A stretch of DNA of 47,166 bases from Anaerolineae bacterium. Lineage in GTDB: Bacteria; Chloroflexota; Anaerolineae; Anaerolineales; E44-bin32. The notes beneath the pieces are model-generated. The model had not been told where the DNA came from, ran no database searches, and was given only the letters and a program-made list of their open reading frames with translations. The stretch covers positions 1-47,166 of the forward strand of contig DUEZ01000045.1 in the NCBI GenBank assembly GCA_011174825.1. The letters run 5' to 3'. Numbering within the stretch: the stretch's first letter is position 1; the number at the start of each line of letters is the position of its first letter. Shown here one piece after another: positions 35,002 through 43,716 of the stretch. A program made the translations under genes and the position numbers.

Positions 35002-35415
35002 ATCACCCCTACGAACAGCGAAGTAGAATATACAACGCTGTAGGGGCGGGGTTACCCCGTCCTGACAAAGAGTGAAATGCAACCTGCGACATCGTAGGGG
35101 CGGTTCGCGAACCGCCCCTACAACGTTGGGGGATCGGTCAAATGCTGAGCCTGACCTACTGGAAGTGGAATTGATCAAAAGACCCGAGGATGACCTTTTA
35201 CCATCTTGAGTTTTCTATTTACTGGATTATGCTGTTTCAATGGAAGGCTGTTTAGGTTCTGCAATATCGTCTAAGAAAAGCTACAATCGGACGATTTTGC
35301 CTCATGTGTAGAATGAAGCAAAGTGCTTTTCTATAGCTTGAACGGTTGAGCGATTGGCCAGCTGATTTCTGGGACGCAGGCGTCCAGAAGATGAATTACA
35401 TAGTGTGATAAACCT
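35002..35415. other. Repeat-rich gap before the AT-rich gene
   Basis: About 410 bases with no gene. It holds a GTAGGGGCGGGGTTACCCCG hairpin at 35040-35059 and the perfect 28-base palindrome at 35094-35121. From about 35180 base composition turns AT-rich and stays so to about 37300. Confidence 0.65.
35094..35121. repeat. Perfect 28-base palindrome
   Basis: GTAGGGGCGGTTCG directly followed by its exact complement, with no central spacer. Copies at 21864-21891 (near perfect) and 18805-18829 (degenerate). All are between genes. Confidence 0.9.
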
Positions 35416-37032
35416 ATGGCGCCAAAAACGAAAACTACGTTAGCTCAAAAGATAGACAAACTCTTGTTGAGGTCTATCGTCTATATTTTTATCGCATTGT
35501 GCGTTTATTTCATTGCAGCACACTACTGGTTTCTAGGATTTACTTCATGGGACGGTTTATCTTATCGTATTCCCCCGATCGTTGAGTTTGTTCAAAATGG
35601 TAATCTGGGTGGATGGAAGTTTAACTACCCCCCAGCAATTTATGCTTATCCCTTTTTTGAGTGGGTCCATGTCCCATTTCTTTTGCTGTTTGGTTTGAAA
35701 GGGCTTTACTTCAGTTTCTCTACGCTGTTGCTGCCATTTTCTATTGTTTCGGTTTATCTTTTCGTCCGAACACTCACGGATAGCACCCGTTGGGCAATGT
35801 ATAGCGCTCTGGTATATATTGCCATTCCCTTCGTAAACACCCAGCCCTTTTCAGGATATATCGATTTCGCAGTGATCGGTGCTCTGGCCTTCTTTCTTTA
35901 TGCACTTCTAAAAGTTCTAAAGTCAGGTAAACCCTCCTTTCGTTCGTTAACCATTTTTTCATTGGCCACTTTTATCTTCAGCATGAGCCGGCAACAAGCA
36001 CCTTACATTGCTATTCTCATCACAGGTGTACTAACTTTTTGGTATTCCATCCCTTGGAAAATGGAAATTTCTTCTAGGAGACAGCCTGGCAAGGCAGCAT
36101 TCCAGCGTCCAGTAATTCTGATCCTTTTCTTCGTCATAGGTATTACGCCCACGGCCGCCCTCCACTTGAGTAGATATTTAACATATGGCAGCCCTATATT
36201 CCCCTACCAATTCAGTTTCTATGGGATTGCATCCAAAGTTGGCGTCGCGCAAAGCGAAGTAGCCCGGGCCGCTGGTTTGATCGCTCCGAACTGGCAAGGA
36301 CTACTTGAAAGCTTCCGGCGAGGGTGGCTTGTTCCAGGTGAATGGCCAAGAGATTTCTTTGATAGCCGAATTCTTGGGGCAGGCATTTTCTTCTATCTAT
36401 TGTGGATCACATTGCCGATCGTTGATCAAGTGATGAGTAAAACTACCACGTTGATTATTATGCTATTTGGAGTGATAGCGATCGTGATCCAGGATTTCTG
36501 GTTGCCGAGATGGTCGATGACCCTTGTCCTTTTGGTCATCATTTGCGTGGGTGGTGCTCTGTCAAGATTAGCCGCGAAGGGTCCATCATGGGTTTACATT
36601 ATTTTATTGACCGCCGTATGTCTGCATCTTGGACGACCTCTATATGACGCTTACAGCATGATCGAAATGCAGAGATCCTCACTTCGAATCAATATTTCAG
36701 GAAGTCCAACGTTTATAGACAACGATGTATCACCAGGAGAAGTGAAACTTTACCCTGACATTGAAGCAGATTTTCTCATCGTACCTCCCGTGGATCATGA
36801 ATTTTACTTATTGATTTATGGGCAACGACTCTCGAACCAAATCGTGGGCATTCTTGATCCATCGGATATTGAAAACGATTGCGAAGTGCCGGTTAGCGAG
36901 ACCCCAGGACGTCAGACTCTGATCGTAGATCATCAAGGTAAGCTGGCCCAGCCTTCTGGATCATGTGAATGGATTTGTGAATATTCTTCGCCCATTCACT
37001 GTTTAGCAGGAAGGCTGGTTAAAACAGAATAG
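35416..37032 (+). CDS. Polytopic membrane protein, possible GT-C glycosyltransferase
   Basis: 538 residues with about 10-11 membrane segments in the first 410 residues and a soluble tail of about 120 residues. After the first segment the loop TSWDGLSYRIPPIVEF has an Asp (D46) where GT-C enzymes keep their catalytic Asp. NYPPAIYAYPFFEW follows. GT-C enzymes use polyprenyl-phosphate sugars on the outer face of the membrane; the match is only to the general pattern. The base composition is distinctly more AT-rich than its neighbours, suggesting transfer from another genome. No Shine-Dalgarno is visible; alone in its transcription unit. Confidence 0.55.
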   Translation: MAPKTKTTLAQKIDKLLLRSIVYIFIALCVYFIAAHYWFLGFTSWDGLSYRIPPIVEFVQNGNLGGWKFNYPPAIYAYPFFEWVHVPFLLLFGLKGLYFSFSTLLLPFSIVSVYLFVRTLTDSTRWAMYSALVYIAIPFVNTQPFSGYIDFAVIGALAFFLYALLKVLKSGKPSFRSLTIFSLATFIFSMSRQQAPYIAILITGVLTFWYSIPWKMEISSRRQPGKAAFQRPVILILFFVIGITPTAALHLSRYLTYGSPIFPYQFSFYGIASKVGVAQSEVARAAGLIAPNWQGLLESFRRGWLVPGEWPRDFFDSRILGAGIFFYLLWITLPIVDQVMSKTTTLIIMLFGVIAIVIQDFWLPRWSMTLVLLVIICVGGALSRLAAKGPSWVYIILLTAVCLHLGRPLYDAYSMIEMQRSSLRINISGSPTFIDNDVSPGEVKLYPDIEADFLIVPPVDHEFYLLIYGQRLSNQIVGILDPSDIENDCEVPVSETPGRQTLIVDHQGKLAQPSGSCEWICEYSSPIHCLAGRLVKTE

Positions 37033-37317
37033 AAGGGATTCCTGATTATGAATTCAAGGTACCTTGATTCCTCTGAATCAGTGTTAATTAAATATGTTCG
37101 AGTTATACGAGTATCCGCTACATCGGTAAGCCTTCCAACCGACTACTTTTTCCTTCCCCGAATAGAAGCTCTAATATTGACTTAACCTTAGATACATTGT
37201 GCCTTCTACCAATTTCGGTAATCGAATGAGAAAGCAAGTAAAATTGTAATTTGTGTGTTCGTCGAGGCAATTTGTTGAGATCTGTATTAATCCTTTCCAT
37301 ATTGATAGAGTGAATCG

Positions 37318-38586
37318 ATGATACTGCGTAGATTAAGAGAAGCTGTCACTACACCTTGGCAGCGAACCTTATACATCATCTTCTTTGCCCAGTTGATGAC
37401 CGCAGTCGGCTTCTCGAGCATCTTTCCCTTCCTTCCCCTGTATGTAAAAGATCTGGGTGCGGTTTCGAACCTAAGCATCGAGTTCTTGGCGGGGTTGGTG
37501 TTCTCCGCGCAGGCTTTTACGATGATGATCACCGCGCCTATCTGGGGCACGCTCGCTGACCGTTATGGACGCAAGTTAATGGTTCAGCGGGCGATGTTTG
37601 GTGGTGCAGTGATGCTGTTGCTTATGGCTTTCGCCCGTTCGGCGGAGGAATTGGTGATCATGCGGGCTATTCAAGGCTTGATCACGGGAAGCGTAGCCGC
37701 CGCAAGCGCTTTGGTCGCCTCTGTCGCTCCACGCGAACGTTCGGGCTATGCCATGGGTCTCCTGCAGGTCGGATTGGGCGCTGGGATCGCGTTTGGTCCG
37801 TTGATCGGTGGTGCGATCGCGGATGAGTTAGGATACAGCGCTGCGTTTTATGTCACGGCAGGTCTTCTTTTCTTGTCTGGAATTCTGGTCTTGGTTGGTG
37901 TCGAGGAAGAGTTTGTCCCTGCGGGGGCGCTCAATGGTGGGGTACGCAGCTTCATGGCGCAGTGGCGTGGCGTTCTCAATGCTCCAGGTGTGGTGATGGC
38001 TTATGGCATGCGTTTCATGAATAATCTCGGGAGGATGATGATCCTTCCCATGGTTCCGCTCTTCATCGAGACCCTTCTGCGGGATGTCGAACGTATCAAC
38101 ACCTTCACTGGATTGGTGATCGGTGGAGGGGCGGCCAGCATGACCATAAGTGCAATCTATTTGGGTCGGTTGGGTGACAGGATCGGGCATCGGCGGATTA
38201 TCATTGTAAGCATGCTCATGGCTGCGGTACTTTACGTGGTGCACAGCTTCGTTCTTGAGGGATGGCAGTTGTTGTTATTGCAGACCTTGGCTGGGATTAC
38301 GATGGGGGGCATCCTCCCGGCGATCAGTGCCCTGCTAACACGCTACAGCCAGGTCGGTGATGAGGGAGCGGTATTTGGATTGGACAGCTCGGTTCAGGCA
38401 GCCGCTCGTTCTGTCGCACCGATGTTGGGTGCGGCCGTGGCGGTGTGGTTTAGTCTTCGAGCGACATTTGTTGCCACGGCAGTGCTGTACTTGGCTGCAG
38501 GCGCACTTGCAGCTTGGCGATTACCGCAGCCAGAGGGAGACAGGCAGCTTCAGGCAGTGGAGAGCAAGATTGATGATTTAAAATAA
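37318..38586 (+). CDS. MFS transporter, drug:H+ antiporter (DHA1-like)
   Basis: 422 residues with about 12 membrane segments. Motif A, GTLADRYGRKLMVQ, lies at 77-90 between segments 2 and 3; a repeat of it (LGDRIGHRR) appears in the second half. The antiporter motif C-like GLGAGIAFGPLIGGAIAD follows segment 5. These point to the TetA/multidrug exporter family. Substrate unknown. The two halves are separated by a short cytosolic loop near residue 205-220. Confidence 0.88.
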   Translation: MILRRLREAVTTPWQRTLYIIFFAQLMTAVGFSSIFPFLPLYVKDLGAVSNLSIEFLAGLVFSAQAFTMMITAPIWGTLADRYGRKLMVQRAMFGGAVMLLLMAFARSAEELVIMRAIQGLITGSVAAASALVASVAPRERSGYAMGLLQVGLGAGIAFGPLIGGAIADELGYSAAFYVTAGLLFLSGILVLVGVEEEFVPAGALNGGVRSFMAQWRGVLNAPGVVMAYGMRFMNNLGRMMILPMVPLFIETLLRDVERINTFTGLVIGGGAASMTISAIYLGRLGDRIGHRRIIIVSMLMAAVLYVVHSFVLEGWQLLLLQTLAGITMGGILPAISALLTRYSQVGDEGAVFGLDSSVQAAARSVAPMLGAAVAVWFSLRATFVATAVLYLAAGALAAWRLPQPEGDRQLQAVESKIDDLK

Positions 38587-38620
38587 ATCGCTCTTGCTCA
38601 TGTCCTTTACCTCATAGACG

Positions 38621-38648
38621 TTGACCCTTCTAAGCGCGTTGGTATAAT
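38621..38648 (+). promoter_or_regulatory. Sigma70-type promoter of tRNA-Lys
   Basis: TTGACC (-35) at 621-626 and TATAAT (-10) at 643-648, counting from 38000, with a 16-base spacer. The -10 box ends 10 bases before the tRNA 5' end, so the primary transcript would start almost at the mature end. Confidence 0.8.
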
Positions 38649-38658
38649 AACCAAGCTT

Positions 38659-38735
38659 GGCCCGCTAGCTCAATCTGGCAGAGCAGCTGACTCTTAATCA
38701 GTAGGTTACAGGTTCGAGTCCTGTGCGGGTCACCA
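38659..38735 (+). tRNA. tRNA-Lys(CTT)
   Basis: A 77-base cloverleaf. The acceptor stem is GGCCCGC with GCGGGTC (one G-U), discriminator A, and CCA is encoded. The D-arm is GCTC/GAGC; the anticodon arm is GCTGA/TCAGT around loop CTCTTAA, with anticodon CTT at 693-695 (from 38000). The T-arm is ACAGG/CCTGT around TTCGAGT. It reads AAG. Confidence 0.95.
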
Positions 38736-38758
38736 CTGCAAAGCTACGCCTTGCGAAA

Positions 38759-38781
38759 GGAGAACAGCAAGCCTGTTCTCC
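38759..38781 (+). terminator. Stem-loop after tRNA-Lys
   Basis: A perfect 9-bp stem GGAGAACAG/CTGTTCTCC with loop CAAGC. The T-run after it is weak, so it may be a processing signal rather than the main stop. Confidence 0.5.
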
Positions 38782-38793
38782 ATGTGTTTAACG

Positions 38794-38821
38794 AACCACT
38801 CGATGATGTTGAGTGGTTTTT
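38794..38821 (+). terminator. Intrinsic terminator after tRNA-Lys
   Basis: AACCACTC pairs with GAGTGGTT around a 9-base loop and runs into five T. This likely ends the tRNA transcript. Confidence 0.75.
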
Positions 38822-39002
38822 GTCTGATTAGTGGTTTGATTCAGGGGGGAAATTAGATGAACGAGCCTCATCAGGATCCATTTTCTGAAAAAGAGTGGAC
38901 CTCCCTGGCAAACTGTTCGCCGGAAAAGTAAGTTACGGGAGCAGAAGTGAGAGCGCAATGAAGAGACCTGGGTTGCTGCGTATGGCCTCTTCGTTTGACG
39001 AA

Positions 39003-39896
39003 CTATCCTTTCACCGCGCCTTGAGTCAGGCCCCCCACAATCTGGTCTTGCAGGACGAGGTAAATGATCATGATCGGCAGCGCGCCGATCAACGCGCCGG
39101 CCGCAAATACCCCCCACCTTTGCTGAAATTGTGCACCGGTGAAGATCTGCAGGCCGACCATTAGGGTGTACTGCTCGGTACTCTTGAGCAGCACTCGTGC
39201 CAGGACGAACTCGCCATAGGTTGTAATGTAGTTGAGGATCGCGATGACGATCAAGATCGGACGTAATAACGGTAGGATCAACTTGGTGAAGATCTGCCAG
39301 TCGGTCGCTCCTTCCACCATGGCCGACTCATCGATATCGCGCGGGACAGTGTCGAGAAAACCTTTCATCAGCCAGATGTTGATACCCATCGCACCACCCA
39401 AGTACACCAGGATCAGGCTTGTGTGTGTGTCCAAACCTATGGTGGGTATGATGTCCCCGATCTGAGAGATCATCAGGAACGTGGCGACGAGCGCCAGCAG
39501 GCCGGGGAACACATTGATGAGTAGGATGCCTTTGAGCATCGTCAGGCGACCACGGAAGCGAAAGCGAGAGAACGCGTAAGCCGCGATCGTGGTGATCGAA
39601 AGCGAAAGCAAAGAAGTGATTGAGGCGATCTTGAACGAATTTCCGAACCATCTCCAGAAGGGGAACTGTTCCGAATTCAGCAGCTCGATGTAGTTTCCCA
39701 GCCCTGCATTATCCGGGATCAGTTTTTGGGTTGCCAGAGAGTCGGTTGGACTGAAAGAGGCGGAGATAACCCAGAGGACAGGAAAAACCGAGAAGAAAAT
39801 CAGGATAGCAGCTATGAAAAACCGCAAACCGATGCTGACCCTGCGTTGTGCGCTGGCAGAAGTGCGGAGCCGTTGAAGGGAAGCCACACTAGACAT
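39003..39896 (-). CDS. Sugar ABC transporter permease, MalG/GanQ type
   Basis: 297 residues, six membrane segments. The start is ATG at 39894-39896, with GGAGGAGGTC about 7 bases upstream, overlapping the MalF-type gene by 8 bases; an earlier in-frame start inside that gene is unlikely. The EAA loop is ESAMVEGATDWQIFTKLILPLLRP. It pairs with the MalF-type permease as the second channel half. Together with the GH42 and GH53 genes a role in galacto-oligosaccharide uptake is inferred (GanQ-like); maltodextrin is the alternative. Confidence 0.93.
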   Translation of the reverse strand: MSSVASLQRLRTSASAQRRVSIGLRFFIAAILIFFSVFPVLWVISASFSPTDSLATQKLIPDNAGLGNYIELLNSEQFPFWRWFGNSFKIASITSLLSLSITTIAAYAFSRFRFRGRLTMLKGILLINVFPGLLALVATFLMISQIGDIIPTIGLDTHTSLILVYLGGAMGINIWLMKGFLDTVPRDIDESAMVEGATDWQIFTKLILPLLRPILIVIAILNYITTYGEFVLARVLLKSTEQYTLMVGLQIFTGAQFQQRWGVFAAGALIGALPIMIIYLVLQDQIVGGLTQGAVKG

Positions 39897-41484
39897 TTTC
39901 GCTGACCTCCTCCCACATGCGGGTATAGCGGAACTGGAAGAGGGTGATGGCACCTACGATCAAAAAGATGACGATGGTGACGGCTGAGGCAAAGCCGTAG
40001 TTGATACCAGTCCTGCCAGTGAAGGCGAGGTTATACACATAACTGATCAAGATATCCGTGTGCCCCGCAGGCGTGGGTGTATTGGCCATGGGCGGGTTGC
40101 CCGCGTTGAAGATATAGATCAAATTGAAATTATTAAAGTTGAAAGTGAACGAGGCGATCAGCAGCGGACCGACCGCGACCAGCAGCAGGGGTAAAGTGAT
40201 CCTCCAAAACTGCTGCCAAGAGCTGGCCCCATCCACTTGAGCTGCATGGTAGTAATCGTCGGGGATGGATTGCAGCGCCCCGCTGCAGATCAGCATGAAG
40301 TAAGGATAGCTCAGCCAGAGGTTAACAAGCAGAATGGCAATCTTAGCCCACCCCGGGTCGGTGAACCAGGGCGGAGCCCACCCAAACAATGCTTCCAGGC
40401 TGCGGTCGACAATACCAAGAGGGGGAAACAGCATACCGCGCCAGATCAAAATGGTTATCAGAGCAGGGATTGTATAAGGAATGATAAGCAGAGAGCGGAT
40501 GACCTTTTTGAAGGGGAAGCGCGGATCATTGAACATGATGGCAATCGCTAAGCCCAGAGAGAAATTCAACAACAAGCTAAAGAAAGCGAAGCCGAAGTTC
40601 CAGGCGACGATCCGTACTAAGGGTCCGCGTAAGGCTGGGCTGACGAAAAATTCTCTGAAATTGGCAAACTTGACGGTCTCGATAAAACCTGGTCGGAGCG
40701 CTGTGCCATCTGGTGAAGCAAACGTACCCCGGATATTCTGATATACGATCCCAGTCTCCAAACTGACCATGCCATCTTGATCGGAATCATACCTGTAAAG
40801 GGGCAATAACTCCGCGGCTTCCTGTGGCGATCGAACCTGGATGGTCCTTCCTTCCTCGCCAAATAGGATCTCTGTAAGGTTTTGATCCGTAGCGGCAACG
40901 ATCGCGTTCAATCTTTGATAGCCTTCGATTGTTTTTGGGATGCCTCCATCGTCGAGCTCCCCAATCCCCAACTCACCGGGCTGGGGTTGTGGGTGTAGTT
41001 CACCTGGTGTCGCCAGGTATCCAATCCCTTCTGCATCCTTGAGCCAGAGCGCATAATCACCTTCTGGAGATTTGAAGGCCGTCCAGCTATATGCCGTACC
41101 CATTTCCGGGAGATATTTCATTTTTAAGATCTGATCGATGGCTTGCTCTTTTGTGACCAGGTGGCCCTCTCCGTAGTTCGTAAAGGAGACCCAGATCGTA
41201 AACAGGATCGGGTAGATGGTAAATAGCGCCATGAATACCAGCCCAATGACCATCCAGCGGACAGGGTAGGCTTCCTGACGCAGAAGCACAACGTTTACAA
41301 AAATCAGAATAACCAAGATTGCAGCTGCTAATGGAACGTAACCTAAGGAGAACAGTCTATTGAGGAACCACAGTACCGAGGCGTCCATAGCGATCAAGAT
41401 CGCCAAACGTACTAGTCGAGGTAAAGCTGGTATCGATAAGGATGGTCTTGTCTTGAGGATCTTCTCAGAGGTACTAACACCCAT
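39889..41484 (-). CDS. Sugar ABC transporter permease, MalF/GanP type
   Basis: 531 residues. Two or three N-terminal membrane helices are followed by one more, then a large external loop from about residue 110 to 270, comparable to the P2 loop of E. coli MalF that contacts the binding protein. Further helices follow with the EAA loop HAAQVDGASSWQQFWRITLPLLL. The start has GGAGGT 5 bases upstream. It lies between the binding-protein gene and the MalG-type gene; no MalK-type ATPase is in the window, so it must be shared or encoded elsewhere. Confidence 0.93.
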   Translation of the reverse strand: MGVSTSEKILKTRPSLSIPALPRLVRLAILIAMDASVLWFLNRLFSLGYVPLAAAILVILIFVNVVLLRQEAYPVRWMVIGLVFMALFTIYPILFTIWVSFTNYGEGHLVTKEQAIDQILKMKYLPEMGTAYSWTAFKSPEGDYALWLKDAEGIGYLATPGELHPQPQPGELGIGELDDGGIPKTIEGYQRLNAIVAATDQNLTEILFGEEGRTIQVRSPQEAAELLPLYRYDSDQDGMVSLETGIVYQNIRGTFASPDGTALRPGFIETVKFANFREFFVSPALRGPLVRIVAWNFGFAFFSLLLNFSLGLAIAIMFNDPRFPFKKVIRSLLIIPYTIPALITILIWRGMLFPPLGIVDRSLEALFGWAPPWFTDPGWAKIAILLVNLWLSYPYFMLICSGALQSIPDDYYHAAQVDGASSWQQFWRITLPLLLVAVGPLLIASFTFNFNNFNLIYIFNAGNPPMANTPTPAGHTDILISYVYNLAFTGRTGINYGFASAVTIVIFLIVGAITLFQFRYTRMWEEVSENV

Positions 41485-41527
41485 GTTTTACCTCCGTGTT
41501 TTCATACAGAGATGGAGGAAGGGGATG

Positions 41528-41551
41528 AAGGCCGGGGATTTCCCCGGCCTT
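41528..41551 (-). promoter_or_regulatory. Intra-operon stem-loop between binding-protein and permease genes
   Basis: An 11-bp GC-rich stem, AAGGCCGGGGA with its complement, around a tiny loop. The T-run is on the + side, so for the - transcript it is not a classic terminator. It more likely protects the binding-protein mRNA end, giving more binding protein than permease. Confidence 0.6.
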
Positions 41552-41568
41552 CGTTTTTACACATCTGG

Positions 41569-43176
41569 CTACTCGATAATGATCTCTACCAGATGCGTCT
41601 CGGGGTCGTAGATTAGGGTTATGGTTGCGCCTTCAGGGACAGTGATGGTGTAGTTGGGCCCATCAAGCTCGCCATCCGAACCATAGTTCACGGCCCAGGA
41701 ACCGTCCAAGGCGATTTTGAACTCGTAGTCGCCTGCAGCTAACTCACCGGCTTCGGAAACGAGTCGATACAAACCATCATCACCCAACTCCATGGCGGTC
41801 GCCTCGCAGGCAGGATCCCAATTTGCACCGCATCCTGCTTGATCTTGGTAACTGCCGGGGACGTTAACCATGCCGGCCAGTGCGCCAAGGATCAAATCAC
41901 GGATCTGGTTCGCTGCGTCCATCATGGCTTCCTCTGGAGTCAGCTCTCCGGTTATCGCCAGGGTGATACCGTTATCTGCTGCACTCCATACTGAACCCAT
42001 TTCGGGGATGTTGGGCATCGGCATTGCGTTAGCACCAGCATCTCCCATCGCTTTCAGGTCAGGATCTTCTGTCATCGCTAGGACAGACTTAAAGGCAGAT
42101 GGACGATTTCCGGTTTCGTAGAGCACCTGCATCAATTCCTCAGTGGCGATGTACTCGGTCAGGAATGCCTGCGCCAGCAGTAGATTTTCGCTAAAGGGAT
42201 TGACCATGAAGCCCTGCACGCCGAGGAAAGGGACGCCATCGTCAGGGAAGAATGGCGCCACAGCGTAAGGCACACCTGAGGCACGAATGCGATCGAGCGC
42301 CCAGGGTCCGGCCATCAAGAATGGAATCTGGCCGGTTTCAAACAGGGAGTGGGCCGTTTCGTAGTCGAAGGTGTCAGGCATGAGTTGCTCTTCGACGGCC
42401 GTTCTCATCCAGGCGACTGCGGCGATCTCGCCTTCGCTATCAAGACCGACATCCTGTGGATTCCAGGCACCGGTTTCATCCACGCCGAAGATATAACCAC
42501 CAAAGGCTGTCTGCATAGGTAAGGCGTTGTACAACGGTCCAGTGGATACAGCGATCGCGTAGATGATTCTGCCTTCCGCCTTCAGGGCACGGCCAACTTC
42601 AAGCACCTCGTCCCAAGTGGTGGGCGGCTCTGGGACCAACTCGGTGTTGTAGAAGAACCCAAGGTTCTCTGAGGCATATGGCAAACCGTAGAGAACTCGG
42701 TCGGTATAGGTCCAAGCCTCCAAATTCGACCCGACAAATTCGGTTACTTTGTCACCCAGGTCGATTGGGGCTACCAGACCACTTTCGACAAGCGCCCCTA
42801 GCCAGTCGTGGACGCCGATGTAAATATCGGGCCCTTCACCGGCTGGAATCGCGATGATCACCTGCGAGCGAATGTCTTGAACTCTACCCAGATCTTCGAC
42901 GATGAGCTCCACGTTGTAGTCTGCGAGAAAATCATCTGCGAGATCGAGCAAAGGGTCCGTGCGGGTGTCATCGGCCCAGATCCTCAAGGTGGCCACGGGC
43001 TCCACCACTTCCTCAGTCGGTTCGGGGGCCTCCGTGGGCGGCGGCGGTGAAGTTGCAGTAGGCGGCACAACGACTTCTGTGGGCTCCTCCGTTGGTGTTG
43101 CGGCTGGGCCGCAAGCCGCCAGCGTAAGGAGTGCAACCGTGGCGAGGGTGATTATAGTCCAGAATTTTCTCTTCAT
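41569..43176 (-). CDS. Sugar ABC transporter binding lipoprotein with C-terminal X25-like domain
   Basis: 535 residues. Signal peptide with lipobox LTLAAC, then a Thr/Pro/Glu linker to about residue 60. A MalE-type binding fold follows (LRIWADDTR, YGLPYASENLGFFYN, GQIPFLMAGPWALDRI, FLGVQGFMVN). From about residue 430 a second domain follows: GSYQDQAGCGANWDPACEA, then GDYEFKIALDGSWAVNYG and YDPETH. That pattern matches the X25 module of pullulanases and amylases; its function is not known. The start is the ATG with GAGGAGAG upstream, not an in-frame ATG 23 codons earlier. It is the first gene of the transporter operon. Confidence 0.92.
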   Translation of the reverse strand: MKRKFWTIITLATVALLTLAACGPAATPTEEPTEVVVPPTATSPPPPTEAPEPTEEVVEPVATLRIWADDTRTDPLLDLADDFLADYNVELIVEDLGRVQDIRSQVIIAIPAGEGPDIYIGVHDWLGALVESGLVAPIDLGDKVTEFVGSNLEAWTYTDRVLYGLPYASENLGFFYNTELVPEPPTTWDEVLEVGRALKAEGRIIYAIAVSTGPLYNALPMQTAFGGYIFGVDETGAWNPQDVGLDSEGEIAAVAWMRTAVEEQLMPDTFDYETAHSLFETGQIPFLMAGPWALDRIRASGVPYAVAPFFPDDGVPFLGVQGFMVNPFSENLLLAQAFLTEYIATEELMQVLYETGNRPSAFKSVLAMTEDPDLKAMGDAGANAMPMPNIPEMGSVWSAADNGITLAITGELTPEEAMMDAANQIRDLILGALAGMVNVPGSYQDQAGCGANWDPACEATAMELGDDGLYRLVSEAGELAAGDYEFKIALDGSWAVNYGSDGELDGPNYTITVPEGATITLIYDPETHLVEIIIE

Positions 43177-43716
43177 TTCTCTCTCCTCTGTTGATATTGT
43201 CATGGACCGGGCCAGTAGCACGCTGTGGCCTCGGCTTTTGATCAAATTTGGCGTTTATATTTTGAATCGGCGTTTTGAAATGCTCCTCTTTCCACCTCCT
43301 TATTCCTCTCGCTTCGGCTCTCGTACTAGTGAGTGTATTATAACCTCCAAGTTATTAACAACCGCTTCGATATTAAAATCAAGATCCGGGTAGCGATCCT
43401 ACGAGGATGTATCGTACGCTGCCGAGGCGCGCTTAAAAAGCTTGGTACCTAATTCGCTCAGATAGGATAATAGGTTCGACAATCTGATTCACTACGATGA
43501 TGTCGAACCAGCTCCTCCTCATTTATGCTTCTGATCCGGCTGATCGTATTGCGCTTGTCGATGAACCTCAACGCGCTCAAGATCTTCTCGAACGTGATTT
43601 CGCTAGATATGCTGAAAGGAATTTCAGGATCATGGGCGCAATGGTTGATGCATCAACAGTTGATATACAAAATTATCTTATTAGGTACTGGTTGTCAATA
43701 GATTTTACTTAAACAA
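43177..43716. other. Upstream region of the transporter operon
   Basis: 540 bases between the binding-protein start (-) and the GH42 stop (-). On the - strand TATAAT near 43338-43343 is a plausible -10 box, with an imperfect palindrome GTTGTTAATAAC just before it; no clear -35. A 71-codon + frame (43497-43712) occupies the other half and may or may not be a gene. Confidence 0.5.
43497..43712 (+). CDS. Small uncharacterised frame, 71 residues
   Basis: The only + strand gene candidate in this locus. The product would be soluble and acidic, with a long helix-prone segment around RAQDLLERDFARYAERNFR. It has no recognisable family and no Shine-Dalgarno. A TAGGATAATAGG stretch about 25 bases upstream could be a -10 region. 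It ends 4 bases from the convergent GH42 stop. I rate it as possible but unproven; a degraded gene remnant is an alternative. Confidence 0.25.
   Translation: MMSNQLLLIYASDPADRIALVDEPQRAQDLLERDFARYAERNFRIMGAMVDASTVDIQNYLIRYWLSIDFT

Noticed and set aside
37118..37300. 60-residue - strand frame upstream of the MFS gene
   Set aside because: No Shine-Dalgarno, no family similarity, AT-rich spacer. A short helix-turn-helix-like stretch is not enough to support a gene.
38822..39002. Gene between tRNA-Lys and the MalG-type gene
   Set aside because: The open frames here are short and run into the permease on the other strand; no ribosome-binding site or similarity.
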